Positions 18,601 through 29,602 are shown, counted from the stretch's first letter. The stretch is DNA of 64,000 nt from Paenibacillus sp. D2_2 (GCF_031199965.1 NZ_CP133605.1:3380501-3444500), one strand, 5' to 3'. Numbers and translations: made by a program. Notes: generated from the letters alone by a model not told the origin.

Positions 18601-19260
18601 ATCTCGTAATTGTTTATACTTTAACGCCTTCTCGGATTGCTCCTTCAGCGGTCCGATTTGATCCTCAAGTTCACTAACCAGATCGTGAATGCGCAGCAGA
18701 TTCTGCTCGGTATCATCCAATTTCCGCTTCGCATCGCGCTTGCGGTTCTTGTACTTCACGATCCCGGAGGCCTCCTCAAAGATGCCACGACGATCCTCAG
18801 AGCGCGTACTTAGAATCTCCTCAATCCGTCCTTGTCCGATAATCGAATAAGCTTCCTTCCCGATTCCGGTATCCATGAACAGCTCAGTGATATCCTTCAA
18901 CCGGCAGGATTGCTTATTGATCTGATATTCGCTCTCGCCGCTGCGGTGGACTCTCCTCGTTACGGTAACCTCGCTGAAATCCAGTGGCAAGGCATGATCG
19001 CCATTATCCAGCGTCAGAGATACCTCGCTATAATTCACCGCTTTACGCGCATCACTACCGGCAAAGATAATATCTTCCATCTTACCGCCACGCAGGGACT
19101 TAGCGCTTTGCTCTCCAAGCACCCAGCGAATCCCGTCGGAGATATTGCTCTTCCCGCTGCCATTCGGTCCTACAACAGCGGTAATGCCGCGGACGAATTC
19201 CATTTCCGTCTTGTCGGCAAATGATTTAAAACCCGCTAACTCAATCCGTTTCAAAAACAT
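15691..19260 (-). CDS. smc: Chromosome partition protein SMC, two frame breaks near the C-terminus
   Basis: The SMC ATPase, which with ScpA/ScpB forms the bacterial condensin. The N-terminal head has GPNGSGKSN (31-39) and the Q-loop. Long coiled coils flank a hinge (about 520-680; GYDSEYSNIVGSLLG, GGSMTGGS). The C-terminal head holds the signature LLSGGERALTAM and Walker B. The frame breaks twice. Two bases are missing near 15978-15983 (LLSGG-ER), and one is missing near 15919-15921, after which VLDEVEAALDEANVIRFAQY is restored. The total of three missing bases gives 1,190 residues ending KLDDEETVEIA. The start MFLKRIELAGFKSFADK is at 19260. The rnc-smc-ftsY order is canonical, but here the serine-hydrolase gene on the other strand sits between rnc and smc. 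Confidence 0.95.
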
Positions 19261-19405
19261 ACGTTCACGATCACCTCTAACGACTATTGTAACACACACA
19301 CCGTTCCTGGGACAGAAGGACAAAAGGCATGGGGACAGGCTTTTTCTATCATTACATTAGCGGATAATAATAGAGGTTATCCAGGAAGTAATTCTACATC
19401 CAATC

Positions 19406-19434
19406 TTGAAATCTAACGGCATGTTTGCTAGTCT
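19406..19434 (+). promoter_or_regulatory. Promoter for the serine hydrolase gene
   Basis: TTGAAA, a 17-base spacer and TAGTCT lie about 36 bases before the start codon at 19471. Confidence 0.6.
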
Positions 19435-19470
19435 GAAAGACAACCTAGATTTGACAAAGGAGACAAACCT

Positions 19471-20891
19471 ATGAATAAGTCTTTAAGACGTGCCGTTCTA
19501 CTTCCACTTGCAATTTCATCGCTACTCCTTGGTACGCTTGCCGGAGCCTCTACACAAGCTTATGCCCAGAGTAGCCAGATAACGAAGACAGTAGCGGCCA
19601 CGGATATCCTGCTGAACGGCAGTCCGCTGACATGGACGAACTCCCAGCCGTTCATCTACAAAGGTACCACCTATGTTCCTCTCCGGGAGACAGCCGAGCA
19701 AATGGGCGCAGAGGTCAAATGGAACAAGAGCAAACGAGCCAGCGAGATAATGATTCATGGGAATATCATTGATCATCGTCCGGAGACCAGCTATTTCACG
19801 ATTAACGGCTATACCCAGTTGCAAGCGCCGGGCACTTCGCTATTACGAAATGGCTCTACAATGGTTCCGCTACGTACACTTGCTGAGGTCCTCGGGGCTA
19901 CAGTCACAACTTCATCCAATCCGGTTCGCCAAATTAATCTACTACCGGATAACAGTACAATCATAGAAGGTGCTGCGGCTTTGGCCGATGAATATTTAAT
20001 ACATCAACAATTTTCGGGCATCGCACTCATTGCAGATCATGGAGAGGTGCAGCTGCGTAAAGGCTATGGCTTGAACGGTCCGGAGAAGTTAATCTCACCG
20101 GATGACAAGTCCAGAATCGCTTCCTTAACTAAAGGCTTCACAGCTGCAGCGATCATGAAACTCGAAGAGGAAGGAAAATTACATCTTGATGATACTCTGG
20201 AATCATATATTCCTGGATTTCCACAAGGAAATGAGATTACACTACATATGCTGTTATCTCATACGTCTGGTCTAGCCTCCAATTTCCCTCGTACTGAAGG
20301 CCTAACATTGGAACAGACCATCGAGACAATCAAAGGCAAGCCACTCGTCTTTACCCCTGGTACGGATTTCAAATACAGCAATAGTGGCTATATGTTGCTC
20401 GGACGCATCATCGAACTCGTATCCGGGATGAGCTACACTGATTTCATCCAGAGCCACTTCATCGCCCCCCTCCACATGACAGAGAGTGGGATTGCGGATC
20501 AACAGACCCGCGTGATTAAAGGCTATGTATCCAAATCCGATCAATGGGCGCTTGCTGGACCATATTATACGCAACCTGGCTCCGGGGACTATATTCAACC
20601 GTTGACGATTTATTGAAATGGGATGCTGCCTTGGATTCGACGGATATATTGAATCAAGATTCGCTCGATAAGCTGTTCACACCATACTCTTATAAGAACT
20701 ATGGCTACGGTTGGATGATTGATCAGACGGCTGACAACAAGATTTTATTCCACAACGGCAGTGGAACTGGGTATTCGACCGGAATATCCCGCGAGCAAGG
20801 TGGTGGAATCACCATTATTTTATTGGGTAATCATGCAGGTGTAGATACATTAACGATGATGAGGGATATTCGTAATTTATTCGCCAGGTAA
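19471..20891 (+). CDS. Secreted beta-lactamase-fold serine hydrolase with copper-amine-oxidase-like domain, one frame break
   Basis: A 473-residue exported protein. The signal peptide ends near AYA-QSS. A copper-amine-oxidase-like N-terminal domain covers about 45-155 (ILLNGSPLTW; TYVPLRETAEQMGAEVKWNK; STMVPLRTLAEVLGATV). The rest is a class-C beta-lactamase/DD-peptidase fold with SLTK (SxxK, about residue 220), YSN (FKYSNSGYMLLG) and HNG (ILFHNGSGTGYSTG). Such proteins act on peptidoglycan peptides or esters, and true beta-lactamase activity cannot be inferred. The frame breaks at 20584-20587, where GGGG needs a fifth G to join QPGSG to GLYSTVDDLLKWDAAL. It is the only plus-strand gene between smc and rnc, with its own promoter. 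Confidence 0.85.
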
Positions 20892-20935
20892 CCAAGTTCA
20901 GGTCAAGTTATAGACGAGATATCTTACTAATAGTG

Positions 20936-20972
20936 GCGTGATCAAAAGTGGCCTTTTTAAACTACCTCTAAT
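20936..20972 (-). repeat. Single terminus of the dispersed hairpin repeat
   Basis: The minus strand reads AGAGGTAGTTTAAAAAGGCC followed by ACTTTTGATCACG. This is the left end of the repeat with no body or second end. It lies just after the serine hydrolase gene. Confidence 0.7.
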
Positions 20973-20982
20973 ACAAAAGAAC

Positions 20983-21027
20983 AGGGGCTGTCCTATTACC
21001 ATCTTTATGGCAACAGGACAGCCCCTT
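20983..21027. terminator. Terminator between the serine hydrolase gene and rnc (convergent)
   Basis: AGGGGCTGTCCT and AGGACAGCCCCT form a perfect 12-bp stem. The minus-strand side is followed by GTTCTTTTGT, so it probably ends the rnc transcript. Confidence 0.75.
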
Positions 21028-21073
21028 AGTTAATCCGCCATTCTCGAACTATAAAATAGCGATTATATTCAAC

Positions 21074-21765
21074 TTATGCCTGCCGAAGCTGCTCTAGCGC
21101 AACCTGCGCCGCCTGCTGCTCGGCTTCCTTCTTCGACCTCCGGTCCCGCGCCCTGAACTGCGTCCGTCCATCCATACTTCGGAGACGAATTCACGTTCAT
21201 GCGCCGGGCCTCTTTCTTCAACGATCCGGTACTCCAAGGCTCCCATATTATGATGCTGGGTTAATTCCTGAAGCTCCGTTTTATAGTCGGTGGTCTGAAG
21301 CTTCCCGTCAAACACAATTTGCGAGAAAATATAGCGATGCAAAAAAGCGGTGACCGCCTCCAGGCCCTGATCCAAATACAGAGCTCCTACAAAAGATTCA
21401 AATACGTCTGCCAGCAGAGCAGGACGGGTTCGTCCACCCGTCATCTCTTCTCCTTTGCCGAGCAATACATATTTCCCGAACTCCAGGCGCTCTGCAAACC
21501 GTACTAACGACGGCTCACAGACAATGGCTGCTCGAAGCTTCGTGAGCTCGCCTTCAGGACGATCCGGAAACAAGCCATATAAATGCTCCGACACCGTCAG
21601 CTCAAGGACAGCGTCGCCTAGAAACTCCAGACGCTCGTTGTCCTCATGCTGATTGAAGCGATGCTCATTCACATAAGATGCATGGGTAAAAGCCTGTCTT
21701 AATAACTGCTTATTGTGAAATACCAGTTGAAGTTTGTGCTGTAATTGCTTTAAATCTCCACTCAA
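21074..21765 (-). CDS. rnc: Ribonuclease III, one frame break near the end
   Basis: RNase III cleaves double-stranded RNA in rRNA and mRNA processing. The catalytic signature [20 protein letters not shown] and the second acid cluster [18 protein letters not shown] are present. The dsRNA-binding domain begins [11 protein letters not shown]. Near 21134-21137 a base is missing, because GRGTGG should continue [20 protein letters not shown] to a stop at 21074-21076. Repaired length is 230 residues. The uncorrected frame would replace the last dsRBD helix with an Arg/Ser-rich tail, which is not plausible. It lies 12 bases after fabF. Confidence 0.93.
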
Positions 21766-21777
21766 CTGACTGACCCC

Positions 21778-23016
21778 TTATGCTTCGAATTTCTTCAGAA
21801 TAATGGTGGCATTATGGCCGCCAAATCCGAAAGAGTTAGACATAGCAATTCTAACATCCGCTTGTCTTGCTTCATTAGGGACGTAATCCAGATCACATTC
21901 CGGATCCGGATGCTCTAAATTAATCGTTGGTGCAATCATTCCATGTTGAATCGTTAATCCGCAGATTACCGCTTCAACACCACCAGCTGCACCGAGCAGA
22001 TGACCTGTCATCGATTTGGTCGAGCTGATTGCTACTTTGTAAGCGTGATCGCCAAGCGCGCGCTTGATAGCAGTCGTCTCCGACTTGTCGCCAACAGGAG
22101 TAGAAGTACCATGTGCATTAATATAATCAATTTCGCTCGGATCGATATCGGCATCACGAATCGCCATCTTCATACAACGCTCCGGACCCTCTGGATTCGG
22201 TTCTGTCATATGATAAGCATCTCCGCTCAAGCCGTAGCCGATAACCTCGCCGTAAATTTTAGCTCCACGCTTCTGGGCATGCTCCAACGATTCAAGAATC
22301 AATACGCCAGACCCTTCACCCATTACAAAACCGTCGCGTTCAGAATCAAACGGCAGGCTCGCTCTTGTAGGATCGTCATTGCGAGTTGACATCGCCCGCA
22401 TTGAACAGAATCCAGCAAGTCCAGTTGGACGGATCGTTGCTTCCGCGCCGCCGCAAATCATCACATCAGCATCGCCGTATTTGATTAGCTTGTACGAATC
22501 GCCGATGGAATGAGTTCCGGTCGCGCACGCAGTCACCGCAGTGCTGTTAGGTCCCTTCGCGCCGAAGGTAATCGATACCTGGCCGGAAGCCATATTCGCA
22601 ATCATCATCGGAATGAAGAACGGGCTTACCCGCTTTGGACCTTTCTCCAGCAAAATGGAATGTTGATCTTCCCAAGTTCCCAGGCCGCCGATCCCAGAAC
22701 CGATCATGACACCAACCCGCTCTGGGTTCGTATCTTCTGCAATGTTCAGACCACTGTCGGCCAGCGCACGGCTAGCAGCAGCAACGGCAAACTGGACAAA
22801 TCGGTCCATCTTGCGCGCATCCTTGCGTTCCATATAATCCTCAGGATTGAAATCCTTAACCGAAGCGGCAATCCGCGTTGTATACTCGCTAACATCAAAA
22901 GATTCAATTTGCGATACACCGGATTTCCCTTGAATCAAGTTATTCCAGAGCGTATCCAAATCGCTGCCGAGGGCTGTAACTGAGCCCATACCGGTAATGA
23001 CTACTCTATGTTTCAA
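21778..23016 (-). CDS. fabF: 3-oxoacyl-ACP synthase II (FabF)
   Basis: A 412-residue elongating ketosynthase that condenses malonyl-ACP with acyl-ACP in fatty-acid synthesis. The catalytic triad is visible: Cys in [15 protein letters not shown], His in [15 protein letters not shown] and His in [16 protein letters not shown]. The chain ends [18 protein letters not shown] choose TTG at 23014-23016 ([14 protein letters not shown]) because it sits at the right distance from GAGGTG. An upstream in-frame GTG overlaps that site. The frame is intact. It forms a unit with acpP upstream and rnc downstream. Confidence 0.96.
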   Translation of the reverse strand: MKHRVVITGMGSVTALGSDLDTLWNNLIQGKSGVSQIESFDVSEYTTRIAASVKDFNPEDYMERKDARKMDRFVQFAVAAASRALADSGLNIAEDTNPERVGVMIGSGIGGLGTWEDQHSILLEKGPKRVSPFFIPMMIANMASGQVSITFGAKGPNSTAVTACATGTHSIGDSYKLIKYGDADVMICGGAEATIRPTGLAGFCSMRAMSTRNDDPTRASLPFDSERDGFVMGEGSGVLILESLEHAQKRGAKIYGEVIGYGLSGDAYHMTEPNPEGPERCMKMAIRDADIDPSEIDYINAHGTSTPVGDKSETTAIKRALGDHAYKVAISSTKSMTGHLLGAAGGVEAVICGLTIQHGMIAPTINLEHPDPECDLDYVPNEARQADVRIAMSNSFGFGGHNATIILKKFEA

Positions 23017-23093
23017 ACACACTCACCTCATATAGACTTCATGTGTAAATTCAATTTACATGTAGAAATACGGACATAAAAGCAATAGAAGAG

Positions 23094-23128
23094 AAGTCCC
23101 GCCTACTTGAAAGGAGGTACGGGACTTT
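23094..23128 (-). terminator. Hairpin between acpP and fabF
   Basis: AAGTCCCG and CGGGACTT with partial inner pairing, followed by CTCTTCTATTGC on the minus strand. It is probably a partial terminator that lets acpP be made in excess over fabF, which fits the high demand for carrier protein. Confidence 0.5.
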
Positions 23129-23137
23129 GTCATGACA

Positions 23138-23371
23138 TTAGGTATGAGATTGTATGTAGTTAACAACTTCACCTACAGTCGTAATCTTCTCTGCATCCTC
23201 GTCTGAAATTTCCAGATCAAATTCATCTTCTAATTCCATAACAAGTTCAACTACATCAAGGGAATCAGCACCCAAGTCATCTTTGAAAGACGCTTCAAGC
23301 GTTACTTCGGCTTCATCAGCGCCGAGGCGATCCACTACAATGCGTTTTACACGATCCAATACATCGGACAT
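23138..23371 (-). CDS. acpP: Acyl carrier protein
   Basis: A 77-residue ACP, the acidic carrier that holds growing acyl chains on a 4'-phosphopantetheine arm. The attachment serine is in [20 protein letters not shown], and the protein has the usual four helices. The start at 23369-23371 ([17 protein letters not shown]) follows GAGGAGGTG. It lies between fabG and fabF. Confidence 0.97.
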   Translation of the reverse strand: MSDVLDRVKRIVVDRLGADEAEVTLEASFKDDLGADSLDVVELVMELEDEFDLEISDEDAEKITTVGEVVNYIQSHT

Positions 23372-23438
23372 CCGGTTCACCTCCTCTTTGGTATTATACG
23401 AGAATCTAAGTTAAAAAGCCATAGAAGGAAGAAGCAAA

Positions 23439-24187
<749 letters not shown>

Positions 24188-24253
24188 ACATCTATCTCCT
24201 TTCCTAGGATAAAACAGATCATTCCGGGACGCTTCCTCGTAGTACGAGAAACA

Positions 24254-24282
24254 ATGATACGATCTTTGCCGCCAGAAATCAA
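24254..24282 (-). promoter_or_regulatory. Internal promoter upstream of fabG
   Basis: On the minus strand TTGATT, a 17-base spacer and TATCAT lie 67 bases before the fabG start. The gap 24188-24357 also holds a palindrome-like ATAATAT-ATGC-ATATTAT. No FapR-like box is seen here. Confidence 0.6.
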
Positions 24283-24357
24283 CTAGAATATTGTAAATCG
24301 AATATTTTTTTATAATATATGCATATTATTCCTGATGATCAAAACCGTAATAAACTC

Positions 24358-25293
24358 TTAGCCTAGCGCCTCTATCGTCTTCTCTAGAGTTTCCAAGTTG
24401 TTCACATTGTACAATGCGACGGTCTTGTCGATTTTCTTAATCAAGCCGGTCAGAACGCTTCCTGGACCCAATTCAACAAAGGTATCCACACCTTGTTCGA
24501 TCAACCAAGCGACACTATCAGACCAGAGCACAGGAGAATACACTTGCTCTACGAGCAACTGTTTAATTTCTACTGCCTGCTGAACCGGGCGCGCCGTTAC
24601 GTTAGCAATAACTGGCATGGGAGCATCCTGGAAGGATACACTGCCCAGCTTGTCGCTGAGACGTTCAGCCGCCTCCCGCATGAGAGATGAATGGAATGGA
24701 CCGCTTACTTCGAGCGGGATCGCTCGTTTGGCGCCGATTTCCTTCACACGTTCTACAACTTGTCCAACGCCTTCTTTGCTTCCAGATACGACGATTTGTC
24801 CTGGACAATTGACATTGGCTAGCTCTACAAGAGAACCACCATTGCTGATTTCAGCACAAAGTTCTGCCAAGCTCTCGCGTGTTCCACCAAGCACGGCCGC
24901 CATAGCACCTTGTCCGCCTGGCACAGCCTGTTCCATAAATTCGCCGCGAGCGCGGACGATAGATACAGCATCTTCAAAAGACAGAACACCAGCAGCTGTG
25001 AGCGCACTGTATTCTCCTAGACTGTGACCGGCTACAAAATCCGGCTTAATTCCTCTAGCAGCAAGAGCCTCGTACATAACGACACTTGTGGTGAGCAAGG
25101 CAGGCTGCGTATTTGCTGTCTGCTTAAGTTCTTCCTCAGGGCCTTCAAAGATTAGTTCGCTAAGCGTGAAGCCAAGCTTCGTATCCGCTAGCTCGAATAA
25201 TCGTCTGGCATCTGGGGAGTGATCGAACAGATCTTTACCCATGCCGACGCTCTGGGAACCTTGTCCCGGAAAAACAAACGCTATTTTCCCCAT
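24358..25293 (-). CDS. fabD: Malonyl-CoA:ACP transacylase
   Basis: A 311-residue enzyme that loads malonyl groups from CoA onto ACP. The nucleophile elbow is GHSLGEYSALTAAG (Ser about 91), and the N-terminal signature is IAFVFPGQGSQSVGMGK. The late catalytic His is in EVSGPFHSSLM, and the chain has VELGPGSVLTGLIKKI near the end. I start at ATG 25291-25293. The frame is intact. It lies between fabH and fabG, with a solo end of the hairpin repeat in the fabH-fabD gap. Confidence 0.95.
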   Translation of the reverse strand: MGKIAFVFPGQGSQSVGMGKDLFDHSPDARRLFELADTKLGFTLSELIFEGPEEELKQTANTQPALLTTSVVMYEALAARGIKPDFVAGHSLGEYSALTAAGVLSFEDAVSIVRARGEFMEQAVPGGQGAMAAVLGGTRESLAELCAEISNGGSLVELANVNCPGQIVVSGSKEGVGQVVERVKEIGAKRAIPLEVSGPFHSSLMREAAERLSDKLGSVSFQDAPMPVIANVTARPVQQAVEIKQLLVEQVYSPVLWSDSVAWLIEQGVDTFVELGPGSVLTGLIKKIDKTVALYNVNNLETLEKTIEALG

Positions 25294-25324
25294 AGTATTA
25301 ACCCGCACTCCTTATTATTCGCTT

Positions 25325-25357
25325 AAGAGGATGTTCAAAAAGTCCGCTTTTGATCTC
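25325..25357 (+). repeat. Single terminus of the dispersed hairpin repeat inside the fab operon
   Basis: AAGAGGATGTTCAAAAAGTC followed by CGCTTTTGATCT matches the family's left end. It lies in the 70-base gap between fabH and fabD. Confidence 0.7.
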
Positions 25358-25363
25358 TCAATC

Positions 25364-26365
25364 TTATTTACTGCCAGTATTACCAGACGAGGACAGAAGC
25401 ACCCATGTCAAGCCGCCGCCAAAGCCGACGAGCAGAACAGTGTCGCCTTCCTTAATACGGCCTTCCTCAGCTGCTTCTACAAGCGCTAGTGGAATCGAAG
25501 CCGCTGAAGTATTGGCATACTTGTCTACGTTGATAACGCATTTCTCTTCCGGCAGATCAAGACGCTGCATCGCGGATTGAATGATCCGGATATTCGCCTG
25601 ATGCGGAACGAACAAGTCGATATCTTCCTTCGTCTTGCCTGCTTTACGTAGCACTTCCTCTGTCGCTGATCCCATCACCCGAACGGCAAATTTGAATACT
25701 TCACGTCCGTTCATATAAATATAGTGCTGCTTACCCTGCACTGTAGCTTCGGAAGCAGGCAGACGGGAACCACCGGCAGCTAGCTTCAGTAGATCGCCCC
25801 CAGCCCCTTCAGCACCCAGGTCAAATGACAAGAAGCCGCGCCCTTCAGGCACTTCTCCAACAATAACCGCACCCGCTCCGTCTCCGAACAAGACGCAGGT
25901 GTTACGGTCCGTATAATCCGTAATACGGGACAAGGTGTCCGCCCCGATCACGAGCGCATTTTTATACATTCCGGTTTGAATGAAGCCATTAGCAGTCGCC
26001 ATACTGTATACGAATCCAGAGCAAGCCGCAGACAAGTCAAAAGCAGCAGCATTTTTGGCACCCAATTTATCTTGCAGAATGCAAGCGGTTGACGGAAAAG
26101 ACGTATCCGGTGTAATTGTGGCAACGATAATCAATTCAAGCTGGTCAGCGGTCATACCCGCCGATTCCAAAGCACGTACTGCCGCTTCATAAGCCAAATC
26201 CAATGTCGCCTGCTCCGGCGTCGCAATGTGACGTTCACGAATACCGGTACGGCTTACAATCCATTCGTCGTTGGTATCCACCATTTTTTCCAAATCCGCA
26301 TTCGTTAACACTTTCTCTGGAACATATTTGCCAGTTCCAATTATGCCTACGGAACGCATTTTCAT
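25364..26365 (-). CDS. fabH: 3-oxoacyl-ACP synthase III (FabH)
   Basis: A 333-residue initiating ketosynthase that condenses an acyl-CoA primer with malonyl-ACP. In branched-chain-lipid bacteria it uses isobutyryl- and related CoAs. The Cys-His-Asn triad is visible: [30 protein letters not shown] and [11 protein letters not shown]. The start ATG overlaps the plsX stop (ATGA), so translation is probably coupled. The frame is intact. B. subtilis places its fabH genes elsewhere, so inclusion between plsX and fabD is a Paenibacillus-type feature. Confidence 0.96.
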   Translation of the reverse strand: MKMRSVGIIGTGKYVPEKVLTNADLEKMVDTNDEWIVSRTGIRERHIATPEQATLDLAYEAAVRALESAGMTADQLELIIVATITPDTSFPSTACILQDKLGAKNAAAFDLSAACSGFVYSMATANGFIQTGMYKNALVIGADTLSRITDYTDRNTCVLFGDGAGAVIVGEVPEGRGFLSFDLGAEGAGGDLLKLAAGGSRLPASEATVQGKQHYIYMNGREVFKFAVRVMGSATEEVLRKAGKTKEDIDLFVPHQANIRIIQSAMQRLDLPEEKCVINVDKYANTSAASIPLALVEAAEEGRIKEGDTVLLVGFGGGLTWVLLSSSGNTGSK

Positions 26366-27364
26366 AGACTCTCCACTCTCTTCCCGCTAATTTCTTGTGA
26401 TATGCTCTCCGTTAACCGGTTCTCAATCGCTAGACGTGCTTGCCGAACCCCATTCTTGATCGCTTCGCTATCCGAGGAGCCGTGTGCTTTCACTACAAGC
26501 CCACTGAGCCCTAACAGAGGTGCTCCACCATGCTGCTTATAATCCATCATTTGTTTCATGCCACGCAAGGAAGGCATAAGCACAGCCGCTGCCAGCTTAT
26601 TCTTCAGGGACTTCGTGAATTCCTGCTTCAAAACAGAGAACATCGCTCCAGCTGTTCCTTCGAGTGATTTCAATAAAATATTGCCAGCAAAGCCGTCGCA
26701 AACAAGCACATCGCAAGCGCCAGTCAGTACATCGCGAGCCTCTACATTACCGACAAAGTTAATCGGTAGCTCTTCAAGAAGCGGATAAGCCGCTTTGGTC
26801 AGCTCGTTGCCCTTCTTTGCTTCGGTTCCTACGTTCAGCAGCCCCACGCGCGGCTTGGCGATACCCGCCACTTTCTCACGGTAAATGCTACCCATTAAGG
26901 CATATTGGGCTAAATGCTCCGGCTTGGCGTCCATATTGGCGCCCAGATCAAGAGCCAGAACACCCCGGCCATCCATCGTCGGTATGATCGGTGCAAGCGC
27001 TGGACGTTCAATCCCTTCCATTCTACCAACAACAAGCAAACCGGTTGTCATCAATGCCCCAGTGTTTCCTGCGGAGATCATCGCATCCGCCTCTTTATCA
27101 TGAACAAGACGTCCCGCTACGACCATGGACGCATCTTTCTTGCGGCGAACCGCCCTTACCGGCTGCATCCTCCGCTTCAATAATCTCTTCGGCATGATGA
27201 AGAATCAGGTTGGCAGGAGCATCCGTCATTAGCGGTCTAAGACGGTCCTGATGCCCGACAAGAATAATCTGGGTATCGCCCCATTCACGGGCCGCATCTA
27301 TTGCCCCCTTTACAGTACTATCCGGTGCAAAGTCGCCGCCCATAGCATCAATGGCGATCCGCAT
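26362..27364 (-). CDS. plsX: Phosphate acyltransferase PlsX, one frame break
   Basis: PlsX makes acyl-phosphate from acyl-ACP for phospholipid synthesis. The start [20 protein letters not shown] is at 27362-27364, behind a G-rich site. Motifs include [44 protein letters not shown] and [16 protein letters not shown]. The frame breaks near 27165-27172: two bases are missing between IIEAED and [14 protein letters not shown]. Repaired length is 334 residues, the family norm. The first codons overlap the end of fapR by 17 bases, which suggests coupling. The order fapR-plsX is conserved and FapR controls plsX in Bacillus. Confidence 0.94.
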
Positions 27365-27944
27365 GTATGTTTCCCCCTTCATGATTATCATCCCCAGTTG
27401 ATCGGTAAATGACGAAATTCCCTTGGAATACCATTTCCTCACCAACATAAGTAAACACTTCAACTTTGGCTTTTGCCTTGTTCCCTGAAGAAGGACGGAC
27501 ATAAGCCTTGGCGATGCACTTCTCCCCTAAATGAACCGATCTGATAAACCTTATGTCCGCCGAAAAGGTCAATGCGATCTCATCATTGATGACTGCGACA
27601 GCTAGAGAATTCGCCTGAGCAAACACATGGTGTCCGCGCGCAATCCCAGTCCTTGAGAATACATGCTCATCTCGGATCTCGAAGATGGAAATTCCACTCT
27701 TGTCCAACTGCAGATCAACAATTTCCCCTATCACCTCATGCAGTGGCAACGAACGAACCTGATCGTATGAACGTTCTGCCATCTGCTTCATCCGTTCCCT
27801 AAGCTCGGGAATACCTAGCTCCATCCGGTCTAGGCGAATCGTCTGAATGCTGACCTTGAGCTGCCGAGTCAATTCCTGGTCAGTAACGAAAGGGTTCTCT
27901 TCAATTAATTTAACGAGTTGCTGCTGTCTCGCTTTTTTCGGCAA
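27348..27944 (-). CDS. fapR: Fatty-acid biosynthesis repressor FapR
   Basis: A 198-residue regulator that represses lipid-synthesis genes and is released by malonyl-CoA. The N-terminal helix-turn-helix reads PFVTDQELTRQLKVSIQTIR. A linker helix leads to a hotdog-fold effector domain with GHHVFAQANSLAVAVINDE and FVIYRST. It starts MPKKARQQQLVKLIEENP. It heads the plsX-fabH-fabD-fabG-acpP-fabF operon. A matching operator lies about 84 bases upstream, so autoregulation is expected. Confidence 0.95.
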   Translation of the reverse strand: MPKKARQQQLVKLIEENPFVTDQELTRQLKVSIQTIRLDRMELGIPELRERMKQMAERSYDQVRSLPLHEVIGEIVDLQLDKSGISIFEIRDEHVFSRTGIARGHHVFAQANSLAVAVINDEIALTFSADIRFIRSVHLGEKCIAKAYVRPSSGNKAKAKVEVFTYVGEEMVFQGNFVIYRSTGDDNHEGGNIHADRH

Positions 27945-28027
27945 ACGTTCGATTGGATATCCCTCCTACAGAACGACTACAATTTATATTATAGTGCGTG
28001 AACATGCACTTATAGATCCGCTCATTT

Positions 28028-28053
28028 TTAGAACCTGGTACTAAAATAGTATA
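28028..28053 (-). promoter_or_regulatory. FapR operator overlapping the fapR promoter
   Basis: TTAGAACCTGGTACTAA (28028-28044) is a palindrome with one mismatched pair that fits the known FapR box built on TTAGTACC-GGTACTAA. On the minus strand a -10 element TATACT (28048-28053) lies just before it, so a bound repressor would cover the transcription start. The -35 is weak. Confidence 0.85.
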
Positions 28054-28311
28054 AATCAACTTCCCGCAAAAAGAAAGTGGAATTCCAAATTGATGCACTC
28101 CAACCCACTGAACCCATTGTTTGCACAGGGACCTATCCCTGCTCCAACACCACCCACCACCTTTGGGGACCAATAGTGATACCTGATTCGTTAGAAGTTT
28201 TGAGAGGCATTTTTTTAACAGATAACGATCACAGGTTTCGTAAAATAAGAACTTAGCTGTACCATTTCGTGGTTAATGACCATAAGAAGATGAATTAACT
28301 TTAATGATAAC
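28054..28311. other. Intergenic region between fapR and rpmF
   Basis: No gene seen. AGATAACGATCACAGGTTTC followed by GT (28218-28243) is a diverged unit of the 26-bp repeat found at 613-800, and TGATTCGTTAGAAG near 28181 may be its partner. Confidence 0.4.
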
Positions 28312-28350
28312 AAAAAAAGTAGCACTTCATCAAAAATGAAGTACTACTTC
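28312..28350 (-). terminator. Terminator after rpmF
   Basis: Minus strand AAGTAGTACTTCAT-TTTTG-ATGAAGTGCTACTT, then TTTTT. This strong stem separates ylbN-rpmF from fapR. Confidence 0.9.
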
Positions 28351-28369
28351 GCGTTAACGAAATCAAGTT

Positions 28370-28543
28370 TTATTGGTTAATAATTTCTCTCGATTTGTAT
28401 GTTCCGCATACTTTGCATACGTGGTGAGCAAGCTTCAATTCTCCGCATTGTTCACATTTTACCATGCCCGGCACAGCCAATTTGAAATGCGTACGACGCT
28501 TGTCGCGACGTGTCTTGGACGTTCTCCGTTGAGGTACTGCCAT
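28370..28543 (-). CDS. rpmF: 50S ribosomal protein L32
   Basis: A 57-residue zinc-binding L32: [20 protein letters not shown], then the four-cysteine ribbon [18 protein letters not shown]. The start at 28541-28543 follows AAGGAGGTGG. An upstream in-frame methionine has no site. ylbN-rpmF is the usual pair. A Cys4 (zinc) form implies that a zinc-free paralogue may exist elsewhere. Confidence 0.97.
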   Translation of the reverse strand: MAVPQRRTSKTRRDKRRTHFKLAVPGMVKCEQCGELKLAHHVCKVCGTYKSREIINQ

Positions 28544-28685
28544 GGTTCTCCACCTCCTTATCAAATAAACCCTGCATCGGTGTTTTCATAATGTCATTTT
28601 CAAGCAGAAACGGTAACCTGTGAGATGGTTATCATCTCTCCTGGAAATTATAAGAAAAACGTCTAACGACGTAATTTCTACCTGC

Positions 28686-29201
28686 TTACTTCTTGAAAAA
28701 ATCGCCTAGCGCAGCCAGTCGCGGATCAATCCGCTCCGTGTTGCAACCGCATTGCCGTTCATTCAGATCGGTCCCGCAAGATGGACAAAGTCCCTTACAG
28801 TCCTCCTTACAAACGACTGAAAAAGGTAGTTCAAGCAACAATGCTTCTTCCAGATAAGGGGTTAGATCCAGACGCTCTCCAGATACAAGCACCAAATCTT
28901 CTTCTCCTTCATCTAGCTCGCCGCTATCCTCGTCGCTTTGTTTGAAGGCTTCTTCAAATTGAACTTCCACGCGATGCTTCAAAGACTTCAAGCATCTGGA
29001 ACAGGACATGTCCAATTCCGCCAATAAGTGTCCGGTTACGTGAATAACACCGCCTCCCGCTGGCTGAGCCTGCAGATCGACTTGCATTGGGGAAATCCCC
29101 GCAATGTCATTCCGTCCCTTAACTACATGACCAACATCCAATGTCTGATGGAATTCCATCGGAGCTTCGGATGAAGAGATCTGACGAAAATTAATAATCA
29201 T
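28686..29201 (-). CDS. YlbN/YceD (DUF177) protein
   Basis: A 171-residue protein of the DUF177/YceD family, linked to 23S rRNA or large-subunit metabolism and always next to rpmF. Two cysteine pairs stand out: MSCSRCLKSLKHRVEV and a C-terminal CKEDCKGLCPSCGTDLNERQ-CGC cluster, which is probably a metal site. Acidic residues fill the centre. The start at 29199-29201 (MIINFRQISSSEAPMEFHQT) follows GGAGTG. The frame is intact. Confidence 0.9.
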   Translation of the reverse strand: MIINFRQISSSEAPMEFHQTLDVGHVVKGRNDIAGISPMQVDLQAQPAGGGVIHVTGHLLAELDMSCSRCLKSLKHRVEVQFEEAFKQSDEDSGELDEGEEDLVLVSGERLDLTPYLEEALLLELPFSVVCKEDCKGLCPSCGTDLNERQCGCNTERIDPRLAALGDFFKK

Positions 29202-29429
29202 GAGTATCACTCCAAACAAACAAAAATAATTATACCGATCCTAGCTAAGTTTTGTCAACTGTAAACCCATATTCCCTGAACTTCAATTTCACATGGTTGA
29301 CCTTATGGATCCAACTTTCTATCTGACAAAAACAGCATCCTCACAATAACTTCTCCTCAAGGAAGCGCGCCGCAGGGTCTATATGTTATATTCTTTATTA
29401 ATTGATAACATTTAAACCATGAAACTGAA

Positions 29430-29602
29430 AGAGGTTGTTTAAAAAGTCACCCTTTGATAAGAAAACTGATCGAAGTAATTCAGAGATGAGCGACCGCGAT
29501 CCAGAGATCTAACACGAAGTGAACCAGGAAGCTATATCGGCATCGACTCTTGAATTCAACCGGGCCTATGCAAATGCTTACGAAGTCTGACTTTTTAAAC
29601 AC
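29430..29602 (+). repeat. Dispersed hairpin repeat, copy C (shortened)
   Basis: Begins AGAGGTTGTTTAAAAAGTCA and ends near CTGACTTTTTAAACAC, so both termini are kept with perfect TTTAAAAAGTC pairing. The AACACGAAGTGA and GCTTACGAAGTC blocks are present. It lies upstream of tmcAL. The remaining bases of 29202-29653 show nothing else. Confidence 0.7.

Noticed and set aside
15928..19260. Several long open frames on the plus strand opposite smc, ftsY, ffh and the MMPL gene
   Set aside because: They lack ribosome binding sites and family similarity. They mirror the codon structure of strongly conserved genes on the minus strand.
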